Under the pieces are notes generated by a model. It ran no database searches. It was not told the DNA's origin and saw only the letters and a program-made list of their open reading frames with translations. Positions 7,352 to 15,101 of a stretch of DNA of 64,000 nucleotides are shown here, piece after piece (the first letter of the stretch is position 1; every line of letters starts with the position of its first letter). Both the position numbers and the translations under genes were made by a program. Origin of the DNA: Anaerotruncus colihominis (GTDB lineage Bacteria > Bacillota > Clostridia > Oscillospirales > Ruminococcaceae); the NCBI GenBank assembly GCA_025146135.1, contig CP102255.1:2914001-2978000 (forward strand), given 5' to 3'.

Positions 7352-9148
7352 TCAGCCGGCGGATTCGACCGTGTGCTGTGTGATGCGGAAGATCACAAAT
7401 TCGGCGGGCTTGACCGGCGCGATGCCGATGTTGCAGATCAGCCGGCCGTTATCGATGTCGTCCTGGGTCATAGTGCTGCGGCCGATATTGACAAAGAACG
7501 CCTCGCCCGGCGAGGTGCCGGCCAGCGCGCCTGAGCGCCACATAGAGGAGAGGAACAGCTCGATCGTGCGCTGCACGCGGCCCCACAAGGCTTCGCTGTT
7601 CGGCTCAAAGACCACCCAATTGGTATTGGCCTTGAGGGATTCCTCCACAAAAATAAAGAGACGGCGGACGTTGATGTATTTCCACAGCGGATTGGACGAG
7701 GCTGTTCGCGCGCCCCAGACGCGGATACCGCGCCCGGTAAAGCTGCGGATCAGGTTGACGCCCTGCGGGTTCAGGATATCCTGCTCGCCCTCGTTGTATG
7801 GACAGGAAAGCCCGGTGCATCCCCGGACAACCTCGTTGGCAGGGGCCTTCTGGACGCCGCGCTCGGTGTCGGTGCGGGCATAGATGCCGGCCATCGCGCC
7901 GGAAGGCGGCATATAGGAGCTTTTGCGCGCCAGCGGGTCAAAGACCTCAAGCCACGGATGATAGAGCGCCGCATAGCTGGTATCGAACATGTTGCGGTGG
8001 TCGAGCACATCGCCGACCTTCTTCTTGTCCAGCGGGATGTCGAGAACCGCAAAGCGGCTCTTGGTGTTCTCACAGTGCGCAACCAGCGCGAGCTGCACGT
8101 CGGAATCGGTGACGCCCGGAACCGCCATGATGCTGACCTGTGCGTTCTCCAAAAACGCCTGGATACCGGTGCGCTTGCCGGGTCCATTATCGGATCCCAT
8201 ATAGTCAGACGCCTTGGTCCCTCCAATATTGCCGTCGCTGCCGCCAGAGAAGCCGAGCGAGAGGCTTTCACCCACGCCGCCGACCGCCTTATACGGCGGC
8301 ATCACGCCGGCCGCTTTTGCCGCAGGGGCCACGGCCGGAGCCTTCTCGTCCTTCTTGTCGTCCTTTTTCTCTGCGGGAGCCTGCGCGGCGGGCTGCGCCG
8401 GAACCTTGCCCACCTCGACGGTGACAAGTTCGGATTTTTGCATACGGGCCGCGATATAGCTTGACGCGGACTCATTGAGCGAAACGTTCAGATATGTTTC
8501 CTCGGCGTCCTCAAAACGGACCGAAACGTTAAATTCACAGGTCTTGATGACCTTTTTCGGCAGCAGATTGGTATCGACAATATCGCAGCCGATCGGCTCC
8601 TCAAAAGAGAGCACGCCGTCAATCGCCGACTTGACCCTGTTGTGGGAGAGCGTTCTGCCGTCGTAAAATTCAACGACGTCGCCGGCTGTAAAGCCGTCGC
8701 AGCTCTTGACACGCACGCTGCGGTCGTCAATCGCCTCGAGCGCCTGTGTTTTGGCCTTGCTGGCCGGGGTGATTGTCACGCGCAGGCGGTCGCCCCATTC
8801 GCCCGGGTTGGCGGCTGTGAACTTTAAAACCGCAGAGCCGCTGGTGGCGCTGCACTTCGCCCCCTGCGGCACAACGCGCATGATAAACGCACGGGAACCG
8901 CCATTGAGGAAAAACTGCTCCACCGCATAGGGCAGAAAGCGGTAATCGCCGTACTTCGCCTCGGACAAGTAGGAGCCATACATCCGCTGGTAATCGGCAA
9001 AATTGGTCACAAGCTGCGGACGCCCGATCACGGGTCCGCGCTCCGCCATTCCAATAAAGCCGGCTGTGCTGGTGCTGACCCCTTCCATTGGGACCGCACC
9101 GGATTCAACTTCCTCGACATAGACGCCCGGTGATAAGTACTCTGCCAT
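7352..9148 (-). CDS. Contractile tail sheath protein
   Basis: 598 residues. The N-terminus 'YLSPGVYVEEVESGAVPMEG' and 'STAGFIGMAERGPV' and the C-terminus 'NIGIAPVKPAEFVIFRITQ' are hallmark sheath sequences. 'GRGIRVWGARTASSNPLWKY' and 'NVRRLFIFVEESLK' lie in the conserved C-terminal half. The sheath polymer surrounds the tube and contracts to drive it out. Unusual is a disordered Ala/Pro/Lys/Asp linker at about residues 249-285 followed by a glycine-rich stretch 'LGFSGGSDGNIGG'. The ribosome site is 33 bases from the ATG with an 8-bp hairpin between them. First of the recognised structural genes in the operon. Confidence 0.96.
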   Translation of the reverse strand: MAEYLSPGVYVEEVESGAVPMEGVSTSTAGFIGMAERGPVIGRPQLVTNFADYQRMYGSYLSEAKYGDYRFLPYAVEQFFLNGGSRAFIMRVVPQGAKCSATSGSAVLKFTAANPGEWGDRLRVTITPASKAKTQALEAIDDRSVRVKSCDGFTAGDVVEFYDGRTLSHNRVKSAIDGVLSFEEPIGCDIVDTNLLPKKVIKTCEFNVSVRFEDAEETYLNVSLNESASSYIAARMQKSELVTVEVGKVPAQPAAQAPAEKKDDKKDEKAPAVAPAAKAAGVMPPYKAVGGVGESLSLGFSGGSDGNIGGTKASDYMGSDNGPGKRTGIQAFLENAQVSIMAVPGVTDSDVQLALVAHCENTKSRFAVLDIPLDKKKVGDVLDHRNMFDTSYAALYHPWLEVFDPLARKSSYMPPSGAMAGIYARTDTERGVQKAPANEVVRGCTGLSCPYNEGEQDILNPQGVNLIRSFTGRGIRVWGARTASSNPLWKYINVRRLFIFVEESLKANTNWVVFEPNSEALWGRVQRTIELFLSSMWRSGALAGTSPGEAFFVNIGRSTMTQDDIDNGRLICNIGIAPVKPAEFVIFRITQHTVESAG

Positions 9149-9157
9149 AACAACGTT

Positions 9158-9190
9158 CCGATTTCCCTGCGAAATCGGATGCCTCCTCTC
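9158..9190 (-). promoter_or_regulatory. Hairpin between ribosome site and sheath start
   Basis: Minus strand: GAGAGGAGGC (9181-9190), then an 8-bp perfect stem (9171-9178 with 9158-9165, five-base loop), then about nine bases to the ATG at 9148. Linear spacing is too long for initiation; folding of the stem would bring the site close. Compare the similar arrangement before the tube gene at 6132. Confidence 0.45.
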
Positions 9191-9256
9191 GTTTTTGATA
9201 GATTCGGTTGGATGCCTGAATTATAAATTTATCGTAAATTGGCCCTTTGGCCAGCT

Positions 9257-9664
9257 TTACAAACCAACGCTTTTAAGCCTCGGCGGATTTCCTCCAGCCC
9301 GGGCAAACAACTCCCGCCAATGGCCGGATACCGACGCGCAATGCGCGCCTATGCCGCGCAAAAACAGCTCCGGCGCATAAAACGCATCGGTCAGGTCCAC
9401 ACGGGTGCGGACGACGACGGCGCCATCCTCCAAATAGAAATGCCCCCACAGATCAACCGCGTTGATCCGGTTGCAGGCATACAAGGCTTGCGTCTCGTCC
9501 TCCATGCGGAAGGGATATCTGGAGTAGATCAAAACGGCCTCCTTTTGTTCTACACAGACAGCGTGCCAGCGCACCCGCCCGTCGGTAAAAACCAGGTGGG
9601 CTTCCTCCCCCCTGACAAGGAAATCATAACCCGCCTGCTCCAGCAGAGATGCCAGCGTATCCAT
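9257..9664 (-). CDS. Unknown 135-residue protein, possibly YbjN/secretion-chaperone-like
   Basis: Starts at an ATG with an AGGAGG site and overlaps the end of the upstream gene by 41 bases, so the two are co-translated. The length and layout are like the YbjN / type III chaperone-like fold: 'LASLLEQAGYDFLVRGEEAH', then beta-type stretches 'LVFTDGRVRWHAVCV' and 'AVLIYSRYPFRM', then 'ACNRINAVDLWGHFYLEDGA' and 'VVVRTRVDLTDAFY'. This resembles YbjN-family proteins by secondary-structure pattern only. It sits immediately upstream of the sheath gene, a place where a particle assembly or payload chaperone would fit. Function inferred, not established. Confidence 0.55.
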   Translation of the reverse strand: MDTLASLLEQAGYDFLVRGEEAHLVFTDGRVRWHAVCVEQKEAVLIYSRYPFRMEDETQALYACNRINAVDLWGHFYLEDGAVVVRTRVDLTDAFYAPELFLRGIGAHCASVSGHWRELFARAGGNPPRLKSVGL

Positions 9665-10070
9665 CGCCGCCTCCTTTTACCGCCCAGGGCGCCGGCGCTG
9701 GTGTGAGCATGGTCAATTCCATTCCATCAAACCGGACAGAAGCCATATGCGGCGCTTCATCGGGGGATATCCTGTTTTCCGGGAGCGCCTGCGCCGTCCC
9801 TCTCAGTCCCGGTGGCGTCCGTGCGCATACAGGATCGGGCGGACGGTCCGGCGCGGCGTTGATGAGCCGCAGCATTCGGCTGTTGCCAAGCGCTGCGCAT
9901 AACTGCCGCAGCGTTTGACGGCCCAATCCACGCATACCTTTGGCGGTCCGCAGGGCCGCCGCTGCCTGGAAAGACCGGCTTTGGATGGGTTCAGACGTCT
10001 GAATTAGCGGCGTCCTCTCCTGCTGCGTCCTCTGGCTTTGATTGTTCGCCGGCGACGCTCTCTGGTTCAT
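9624..10070 (-). CDS. Unknown eCIS-cluster protein
   Basis: 148 residues from the ATG at 10070 (MNQRASPANNQSQRTQQER), chosen because AGGAGG lies six bases upstream; the longer frame to 10118 has no ribosome site at its start. The first 30 residues are Gln/Ser/Arg-rich and look disordered. A middle section, 'LGRQTLRQLCAALGNSRML' and 'RLINAAPD', is helical, and the end is Gly/Ala-rich. The gene overlaps its upstream neighbour by 80 bases and its downstream neighbour by 41, which is tight coupling. No family recognised. The unusual base composition and overlaps mean the frame itself is slightly uncertain. Confidence 0.5.
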   Translation of the reverse strand: MNQRASPANNQSQRTQQERTPLIQTSEPIQSRSFQAAAALRTAKGMRGLGRQTLRQLCAALGNSRMLRLINAAPDRPPDPVCARTPPGLRGTAQALPENRISPDEAPHMASVRFDGMELTMLTPAPAPWAVKGGGDGYAGISAGAGGL

Positions 10071-11064
10071 ACCCATCCTCCTTTTGACTGTACCGCCGGG
10101 CCTCGCCGCGGCGGCCATCCTCCGGCGGCATGGCGGCCGCTGTCAATTCCGCAGCCAGCTCCTCTGCAAAGCCCTCGGCGGAAAAAAGCTGCTCCGCCTG
10201 CTCGGCATTGTCGCGCAGGATGCTCAACCGGCTGATAAACTGTATTTTCTGAGCCTGTTTTCTTTGGATCAATGCCTCGAGACTGGCGATGCCGCGGCGG
10301 AGCACATCGGCTTCCTCGCGGTTTGCCTCCCCGATTTCCAGCTCCTTCAGACGCCCGCGCCAGACGTGCAGCGTCATTTGGTCGTCCCTCACGGATAAAA
10401 ATGGGTACATCCTGAGCAGGATCTCATTATCTGCCTGCGCAAGAGGACTCTGTGGTCCTTCGGCGGCCTCAGCCATCGTCTGGAACAGGCGGCCCGCGCT
10501 GCGCAGACTGCCTACCACCAGGCCGACGGCGCTTTTAACGTCCTGCCGGTTGTAGACGACCTGTCCTTCGTTACCTGGCAGATTCTTCTGAACTGAGCAA
10601 GCCCCCTTGAGGATTTGCTGGCGTTCATTGACCGGCTCCGGCTGGCCAAGCGTCCTTTTGAGACTGCTTATCAGCATCATACGTCCCTGCCCGCCGAGAA
10701 TCCCGGCCGCGAGCGTTCCCTTTGAAAAAGCGGCGTCCGCGAATTTTTGCAGCCGCAGCCCGCTTTGCCGCTGCGTCTCCGACACCTGATAAGGCATCTG
10801 CTCCGCCGCCGGGCGGGCCGCTCCTTCTTCAAGCGGTTGTCCGCTCTGCTCAAGCATCTGTCCGGTCAGCCTCTGCCCTTCCAGAGTAAAACGCGTGGAA
10901 AAGGCCTCTGTAATCGAGTAAACCGGATCGCGTGTTCTGTATCCAAGATCCGGCAGGTGCGCGAGCCTGCAAAGCTGATCGTGCAGCTCCCGGCGCAGGA
11001 AATCCCCGCCGGAAAGCTGTTTTTCAAAGCGCCCGGAGCGTTTCCTCCTGGATTCACGGTACAC
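9991..11064 (-). CDS. Unknown helical eCIS-cluster protein
   Basis: 357 residues, GTG start behind AAGGGGGAAGG. Mostly alpha-helical by eye with a long heptad-like C-terminal part ('REEADVLRRGIASLEALIQR', 'KQAQKIQFISRLSILRDNA', 'EQAEQLFSAEGFAEELAAEL') and a charged acidic tail. The middle contains 'DVKSAVGLVVGSLRSAGRLF'. No signal peptide or membrane segment. I do not recognise the family. It is the second gene of the apparent operon, 31 bases after the Nif11-like peptide gene, and is translationally coupled to the next gene by an 80-base overlap. Candidate cytoplasmic assembly or payload factor, inferred from position alone. Confidence 0.6.
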   Translation of the reverse strand: MYRESRRKRSGRFEKQLSGGDFLRRELHDQLCRLAHLPDLGYRTRDPVYSITEAFSTRFTLEGQRLTGQMLEQSGQPLEEGAARPAAEQMPYQVSETQRQSGLRLQKFADAAFSKGTLAAGILGGQGRMMLISSLKRTLGQPEPVNERQQILKGACSVQKNLPGNEGQVVYNRQDVKSAVGLVVGSLRSAGRLFQTMAEAAEGPQSPLAQADNEILLRMYPFLSVRDDQMTLHVWRGRLKELEIGEANREEADVLRRGIASLEALIQRKQAQKIQFISRLSILRDNAEQAEQLFSAEGFAEELAAELTAAAMPPEDGRRGEARRYSQKEDGYEPESVAGEQSKPEDAAGEDAANSDV

Positions 11065-11095
11065 GCGCCTTCCCCCTTGTTATAGGGTTTTAAAA

Positions 11096-11311
11096 TCAGC
11101 AAAGGCCGCCCTTCGGGTAGCTCCCGCCGGCTATATCGGACAAGGCGTCGTCAGAAAGCGGGGCAAAGCCGCCGTCCTGCCAATCCAGCCAAGCCTCCTG
11201 CGTTTCCTGCGGGTTCAGCCCGGCGGCCTGCGCGGCCTGTTCAAAATCGGTTCGGTCGGACAGCCTGTCGGATAAGGTATGAGCCAACAATCTGCGTAAA
11301 GCATCGCTCAT
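11096..11311 (-). CDS. Small Nif11-like/double-glycine leader peptide
   Basis: 71 residues from an ATG with a perfect AGGAGG site nine bases upstream. The layout resembles Nif11-type or related RiPP precursor leaders: a helical N-terminus (MSDALRRLLAHTLSDRL), 'DFEQAAQAAGLNPQETQEAW', and then 'LSDDALSDIAGGSYPKGGLC'. The 'LSDDALSDIAGG' motif is the classic end of such leaders, with a GG cleavage site and an eight-residue remainder ending in Cys. No modification enzyme, C39 peptidase or exporter is in the window. First gene of the eCIS gene run and probably co-transcribed with it. It may be a true precursor, or a leader domain reused for loading or signalling. Confidence 0.65.
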   Translation of the reverse strand: MSDALRRLLAHTLSDRLSDRTDFEQAAQAAGLNPQETQEAWLDWQDGGFAPLSDDALSDIAGGSYPKGGLC

Positions 11312-11655
11312 TCTAATTCCTCCTGTGCATTTATCGCAGCGTTTTTTTGCCTGGCATCTTATACGAACGGACGGCAAAAAAATCCCATATTTTTTCTGAT
11401 TGATAAAAACAAATTGCCGCTTTATTCTGCCAAAAGCGCGTCCATCCCGCAAAAGCGCCTTCTTTACCAAGCGTAATTTTTTATTTTTTACGATACATCT
11501 TGAAAATCTCCTATTCTTCATTCAAATTCAGGAAACGGGCAAGCGTTTTCACTAATTATACATATTGCCTTTTGTTTTATCGTGACCTTGTCCAAACAGC
11601 TTGTTCGTATGTTTGGATACATTTGCGGCATACCAGTTGCAGGAGGCGATGCAAT
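11312..11655. other. AT-rich divergent intergenic region
   Basis: About 340 bases between the leftward eCIS operon and the rightward 11656 gene, clearly richer in A and T than its neighbours, so it presumably holds both promoters. On the minus strand a TATAAG-like box lies near 11355-11360. I could not define a convincing -35 element for either direction, and no gene is visible. Confidence 0.4.
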
Positions 11656-11865
11656 TTGTACCCATATCACAATCAAATCAAACGGCGCATTCGCGCCGGA
11701 GAGCTGGCCGGATATGCCTTTGTCAGCGACTATCCACGCATCGGCGAGGCGTTGGTGCTGTACTTTACGACGCCTCCGCAGGTGCGTCCCATTCGTCCGC
11801 ACCGCTATGCGGAATACGCTGCGCTTCTGGCAGCCTGGGAAAACGGCGCTTTCCCGCTTTTTTGA
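11656..11865 (+). CDS. Conserved small protein of unknown function
   Basis: 69 residues from a TTG at 11656 with AGGAGG nine bases upstream; the same frame is open further left but the upstream part is AT-rich and looks non-coding. The coding part begins 'LYPYHNQIKRRIRAGELAGY' and continues 'AFVSDYPRIGEALVLYFTTP' and 'RPIRPHRYAEYAALLAAW', a compact basic protein of a kind often annotated as hypothetical in Firmicutes. It is 134 bases upstream of the Nudix regulator gene on the same strand but separated by a promoter, so co-transcription is not assured. Function unknown. Confidence 0.65.
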   Translation: MYPYHNQIKRRIRAGELAGYAFVSDYPRIGEALVLYFTTPPQVRPIRPHRYAEYAALLAAWENGAFPLF

Positions 11866-11918
11866 AAGAGTCCGGCCAAAAAATTTCGTCAGCTTTTCCC
11901 CTCCTCTGATTTAAGAAC

Positions 11919-11968
11919 TTGACAAACCATAAATATATGATATTATGTTAGTAATAAATAGATATTAT
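11919..11968 (+). promoter_or_regulatory. Promoter and candidate operator of the NAD/ADP-ribose operon
   Basis: TTGACA at 11919-11924 and TATTAT at 11941-11946 with a 16-base spacer, 54 bases before the Nudix start. The octamer GATATTAT occurs twice, at 11939-11946 (over the -10) and at 11961-11968, a spacing of two helical turns. That is a plausible binding site for the NrtR-type protein encoded next. AGGAGCG at about 11988 is the ribosome site. Confidence 0.55.
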
Positions 11969-11999
11969 CTTTAAAAACATAAGATTAAGGAGCGATTGC

Positions 12000-12857
12000 A
12001 TGGAACTGCGGGACCGGGACGGCTTGACCGAACAGGAATTTTTAGAACGATATCGGCCAGGCGATTATACGCGTCCATCGGTGGCGTGCGATATGGTCAT
12101 TTTTACGGTTATGGACGCGGATGCCGGCAACTACCGCCGCCTGCCCGAAAAGCAGCTGCGCGTGCTGCTGATCGAACGCGGCGGCCATCCATTTCTGGGA
12201 TGCTGGGCGCTGCCCGGCGGTTTTGTCCGGCCGGCTGAAACCGTGGGGCAGGCCGCAGCGCGCGAGCTGCGGGAGGAGACAGGCGTTGAAAACGTCTATC
12301 TGGAGCAGCTCGGCGTTTTCAGCGATCCCGGCCGTGATCCGCGCACCTGGGTTATGAGCTGCGCGCATATGGCGCTGATCGACAGCGGACAGGTCCGGCT
12401 CCAGGCCGGCGACGATGCGCAAAATGCCGCGTGGTTTCTGGTATCATGCGCGCCGCAGCAGGAAAAGCCGGCACGGTTCACACTGAAATTGACCGGCAGC
12501 GACACGACGCTTTGCGCAGTGGTGGAGCGCCGGATGACGACTTCCGCCGGCGCGGAGGAATACACAATCATCGAAAACGACGGGCTTGCATTCGATCATG
12601 CAAAAATCATTGTCTGCGCGCTGGAGCGCCTGCGCGCGCAGACAGCGTCCGGCAGCGCGGCTTTTCATCTGCTGCCGGAACGCTTCACGCTGACCGAACT
12701 TCAGCAGGTGCACGAGGTCCTGCTCGGCCGCCCGCTTCTCAAAGCGGCATTCAGGCGCAAGATCGCCCCGCTTGTGCAGGAGACGGACCAGATGACACAG
12801 AACGCCGGACACAGGCCCTCACGCCTGTACCAGCGAAAACAGGAGGACAGAACATGA
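12000..12857 (+). CDS. nrtR: NrtR-type Nudix-domain transcriptional regulator
   Basis: 285 residues. The N-terminal half is a Nudix domain with the complete box at about residues 74-96: GG-FVRPAE-TVGQAAA-RELREETGV, all acidic residues present. The C-terminal part (about 215-280) is the winged-helix of NrtR proteins: 'FTLTELQQVHEVLLGRPLLK', 'AAFRRKIAPLV' and 'GHRPSRLYQ'. NrtR proteins sense ADP-ribose with the Nudix domain and repress NAD-metabolism genes. The gene heads an operon with NADAR, PARG and KptA genes and overlaps the NADAR start by four bases (ATGA). The intact Nudix box leaves catalytic ADP-ribose pyrophosphatase activity possible. Confidence 0.88.
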   Translation: MELRDRDGLTEQEFLERYRPGDYTRPSVACDMVIFTVMDADAGNYRRLPEKQLRVLLIERGGHPFLGCWALPGGFVRPAETVGQAAARELREETGVENVYLEQLGVFSDPGRDPRTWVMSCAHMALIDSGQVRLQAGDDAQNAAWFLVSCAPQQEKPARFTLKLTGSDTTLCAVVERRMTTSAGAEEYTIIENDGLAFDHAKIIVCALERLRAQTASGSAAFHLLPERFTLTELQQVHEVLLGRPLLKAAFRRKIAPLVQETDQMTQNAGHRPSRLYQRKQEDRT

Positions 12858-13408
12858 TTTGTTACGATCTGAAAACGCTTCAGAAGGCTTATTGTTCGGG
12901 CGAAAACTGCCGTTTCCTCTTTTTTTGGGGGCATACCCCGCCGGCCGACGGGCATGTGAATGAAAGCTGCCTGAGCCAGTGGTGGATGTGCCGTTTCTCG
13001 GCCGGCGGGGTGGAATATAACTGCGCCGAGCAATACATGATGGCGGAAAAGGCCCGGATATTTGGCGATAACGAGATGCTGGAAAAAATCATGGCGTCCA
13101 AATTTCCCAAGGAGATGAAAGCTTACGGACGGGCCGTGCGAAACTTCGACCAGGCGGTATGGGACAGCCGATGCTATGACCGGGTGCTCACCGGGAATCT
13201 GGCCAAGTTCGGGCAAAATGCTGATCTGTGGGAATTTTTAGCCGGAACAAAGGGACACATCCTTGTGGAGGCAAGCCCGCGCGACAGGATTTGGGGCATT
13301 GGCATGGGAAAGCAAAATCCCAATGCCCCAAATCCGACGCTCTGGCGCGGTAAAAATCTTTTGGGGTTCGCACTGACCGAAGCGCGCGAGCTTTTGCAGC
13401 GGCGATAG
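12854..13408 (+). CDS. NADAR (YbiA-like) family protein
   Basis: 184 residues; the ATG overlaps the Nudix stop and is preceded by AGGAGGACAGAAC. Diagnostic NADAR features are 'FLFFWGHTPPADG', 'CLSQWWMCRFSAGGVEYNCA', 'EQYMMAEKARIFGD', 'VWDSRCYDRVLTGNLAKFGQ' and 'LVEASPRDRIWGIGMG' near the C-terminus. NADAR proteins act on ADP-ribose derivatives: some remove ADP-ribose from guanine in nucleic acids, and YbiA acts on early riboflavin intermediates. Comparative work predicts them in NAD/ADP-ribose gene neighbourhoods, which matches the PARG and KptA genes downstream. Substrate here is not known. Confidence 0.92.
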   Translation: MICYDLKTLQKAYCSGENCRFLFFWGHTPPADGHVNESCLSQWWMCRFSAGGVEYNCAEQYMMAEKARIFGDNEMLEKIMASKFPKEMKAYGRAVRNFDQAVWDSRCYDRVLTGNLAKFGQNADLWEFLAGTKGHILVEASPRDRIWGIGMGKQNPNAPNPTLWRGKNLLGFALTEARELLQRR

Positions 13409-13420
13409 GGGGGTGCTTTA

Positions 13421-13929
13421 ATGAATGGGGAGCTTTATCAGGCGTGTGTCCTTGTGGCGGCGGTGCGCCAAGCGCTGCGCGCCGGCACTTTTTCCTATAA
13501 GGGCGCTGACTACGAAAAAACCATTCGTTTCACCTTCCAAAACGGCGCGCGGGCGGACAGCGCAGCCGATTGGTACCGCGAACTGGCGGCGCGCCGCCTT
13601 CGCGATATCAAACTGCTTGCGCCCACAGTGACCGGGGACCGCGGACTGCTCGCCTTTTCGGGCGGCGCGCCTTTTCTGATCGCTTGCTTTTACAAGGACA
13701 AAGCCGCTGCCGGCTGGCGCGCCGGTTGGGAGTTCGACCAGTCTGCGCGAGGCTGGAATATCGAGTGGAACGAAGCGCCGTTCAAAGACGCGCCCGCCGC
13801 CCCGCCCCGCTTCCAGGAATATCGCGAAGATTTCTCCGCGGTGCTCGCACAGATTTCGGAACTGGCCGTGCGCATCGGGGAGAACCAGTTCGCCGCCCAA
13901 TTCGACAGTGCGCGGCGTTATCTGACAGA
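13421..13929 (+). pseudogene. Unknown ADP-ribose-operon gene, 5' half (split by the tet element)
   Basis: Starts MNGELYQACVLVAAVRQALR, GTG-rich context with GGGGGTG upstream, 12 bases after the NADAR stop. The first 169 codons ('FSYKGADYEKTIRFTFQNGA', 'WNIEWNEAPFKDAPAAPPRF', 'FDSARRYLT') have the resident gene's composition. From about 13930 the frame runs into AT-rich element DNA and ends artificially at 14047. The remaining 69 codons lie at 25996-26205. Joined at the shared GA, the reading is ...RYLT-DWMHIRLPE..., a 238-residue protein. I do not recognise the family; aromatic-rich 'WEFDQSARGWNIEW' resembles small helical DUFs in NAD clusters. Confidence 0.85.
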
Positions 13930-14218
13930 CCAGCATATAATGCTCATGTACGGTAAGGAAGCAAGCAACCGAAAACAAGAGATAGACCGCCAGCACTACA
14001 CTATTCCGAACCAAAGACCAAAAGATAAGCATTGTGGGAAAATCTAAACTTTTGGATTTTCCTACAATGCCGACTACGGCGGAATCCCTCCCACTCCTTA
14101 TATCTTTCTTTCCGTATACATTGAATTTGTATTTAGTAAATGCTATAATGTCCCTATTCAAATTATAAATGTGTTGAATTAGTTACATGTACATATTTTT
14201 TGTGCCGGAGGAAGTGAA

Positions 14219-14740
14219 ATGAAACAAAAAATTTATCTCATTACAGGCTTAATGGCTTCTGGAAAATCTACAGTTTCCGATTTACTGGCAAAATCAATAG
14301 AAAAATGCGTCCATCTTCGTGGTGATGTGTTCCGAAAAATGATTATTTCAGGCAGAGAAAATATGTCAGCTACCCCATCAGCGGAAGCAGTCCGCCAGCT
14401 GTACCTTCGATACAAATTGACTGCTGATGCGGCAAGGTCATACTTTGACAACGGCTTTTCTGTAGTGATCCAAGATAACTACTACGGTGATGAATTAAAC
14501 CGAATGATAAATTATCTGCATAAATACCCTGTTGAGGTTGTCGTTCTTTGTCCAGATGTGGAAACAATAAAAGAAAGGGAACGATACAGGGAGAAAACAG
14601 GCTATTCCGGCTTTACGGTTGAAACCTTATACGATACATTTATGCAGACAACACCACGGATCGGCTTTTGGCTGGACAATTCCAATCAAACACCACAGCA
14701 GACAGCAGAAACCATTCTGAACACCAGGAAGCCGGTATGA
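14219..14740 (+). CDS. P-loop kinase-like protein (AAA/chloramphenicol-phosphotransferase-like)
   Basis: 173 residues, ATG after GGAGGAAG. The N-terminus 'YLITGLMASGKSTVSDLLAK' is a Walker A (residues 10-18) of the small nucleoside/antibiotic kinase class. 'VHLRGDVFRKMI' supplies a downstream acidic residue, and 'KERERYREKTGYSGFTVETL' looks like a lid with several Arg. Size and architecture suit P-loop phosphotransferases such as chloramphenicol phosphotransferase or a zeta-like kinase, but no substrate can be named. It sits at the left end of the tet element upstream of the tet promoter, an accessory position where resistance genes are common. Confidence 0.7.
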   Translation: MKQKIYLITGLMASGKSTVSDLLAKSIEKCVHLRGDVFRKMIISGRENMSATPSAEAVRQLYLRYKLTADAARSYFDNGFSVVIQDNYYGDELNRMINYLHKYPVEVVVLCPDVETIKERERYREKTGYSGFTVETLYDTFMQTTPRIGFWLDNSNQTPQQTAETILNTRKPV

Positions 14741-14779
14741 TTGTTACATATAAGGGGAAGAAAAATTTCTTTTAAGTAC

Positions 14780-14808
14780 TTGCTTTCCTAAAACTGATGT
14801 GATATAAT
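14780..14808 (+). promoter_or_regulatory. Promoter of the tet gene
   Basis: TTGCTT at 14780-14785 and TATAAT at 14803-14808, spacer exactly 17 bases, about 30 bases upstream of the leader ORF. Placement matches the known attenuator-controlled tet ribosomal-protection genes. Confidence 0.75.
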
Positions 14809-14837
14809 AGCTTCATTCCAGAAAAGGAGTAAAAAAT

Positions 14838-14861
14838 ATGCGGCAAGGTATTCTTAAATAA
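14838..14861 (+). CDS. tet leader peptide MRQGILK
   Basis: A seven-codon ORF (ATG CGG CAA GGT ATT CTT AAA, then TAA) behind AAAAGGAG. Its DNA is complementary to 14934-14951 further down the leader, so translation of it can change folding of the tet leader RNA. This short leader with complementary downstream segment is the pattern known for tet(M)/tet(W)/tet(O)-type leaders. Confidence 0.7.
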   Translation: MRQGILK

Positions 14862-15027
14862 AACTATAATCAAATAGTGGGAACAAAGAATTATGATAGC
14901 TCCTTTTGTGGGGGCTTGGTTTTTTGTACCCAATTTAAGAATACTTTTGCCTTATCAATTTTGACATATTCAAAAAACAGCAATCACAAATAGGTGTATG
15001 CTGTATATGTGTATGTCCGCAAATTAG

Positions 15028-15067
15028 AATCCCCAGTGGTAAAAGTATTTTACTGCTGGGGATTTTT
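15028..15067 (+). terminator. Attenuator terminator in the tet leader
   Basis: Near-perfect stem-loop built on AATCCCCAGT...ACTGCTGGGGATT followed by a T run, 35 bases before the tet start. It matches the transcription attenuator of Tn916-type tet genes, which is read through when tetracycline stalls ribosomes. Confidence 0.8.
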
Positions 15068-15101
15068 ATGCCCTTTGGGGCTGTAAAGGGAGGACAATCA
15101 C

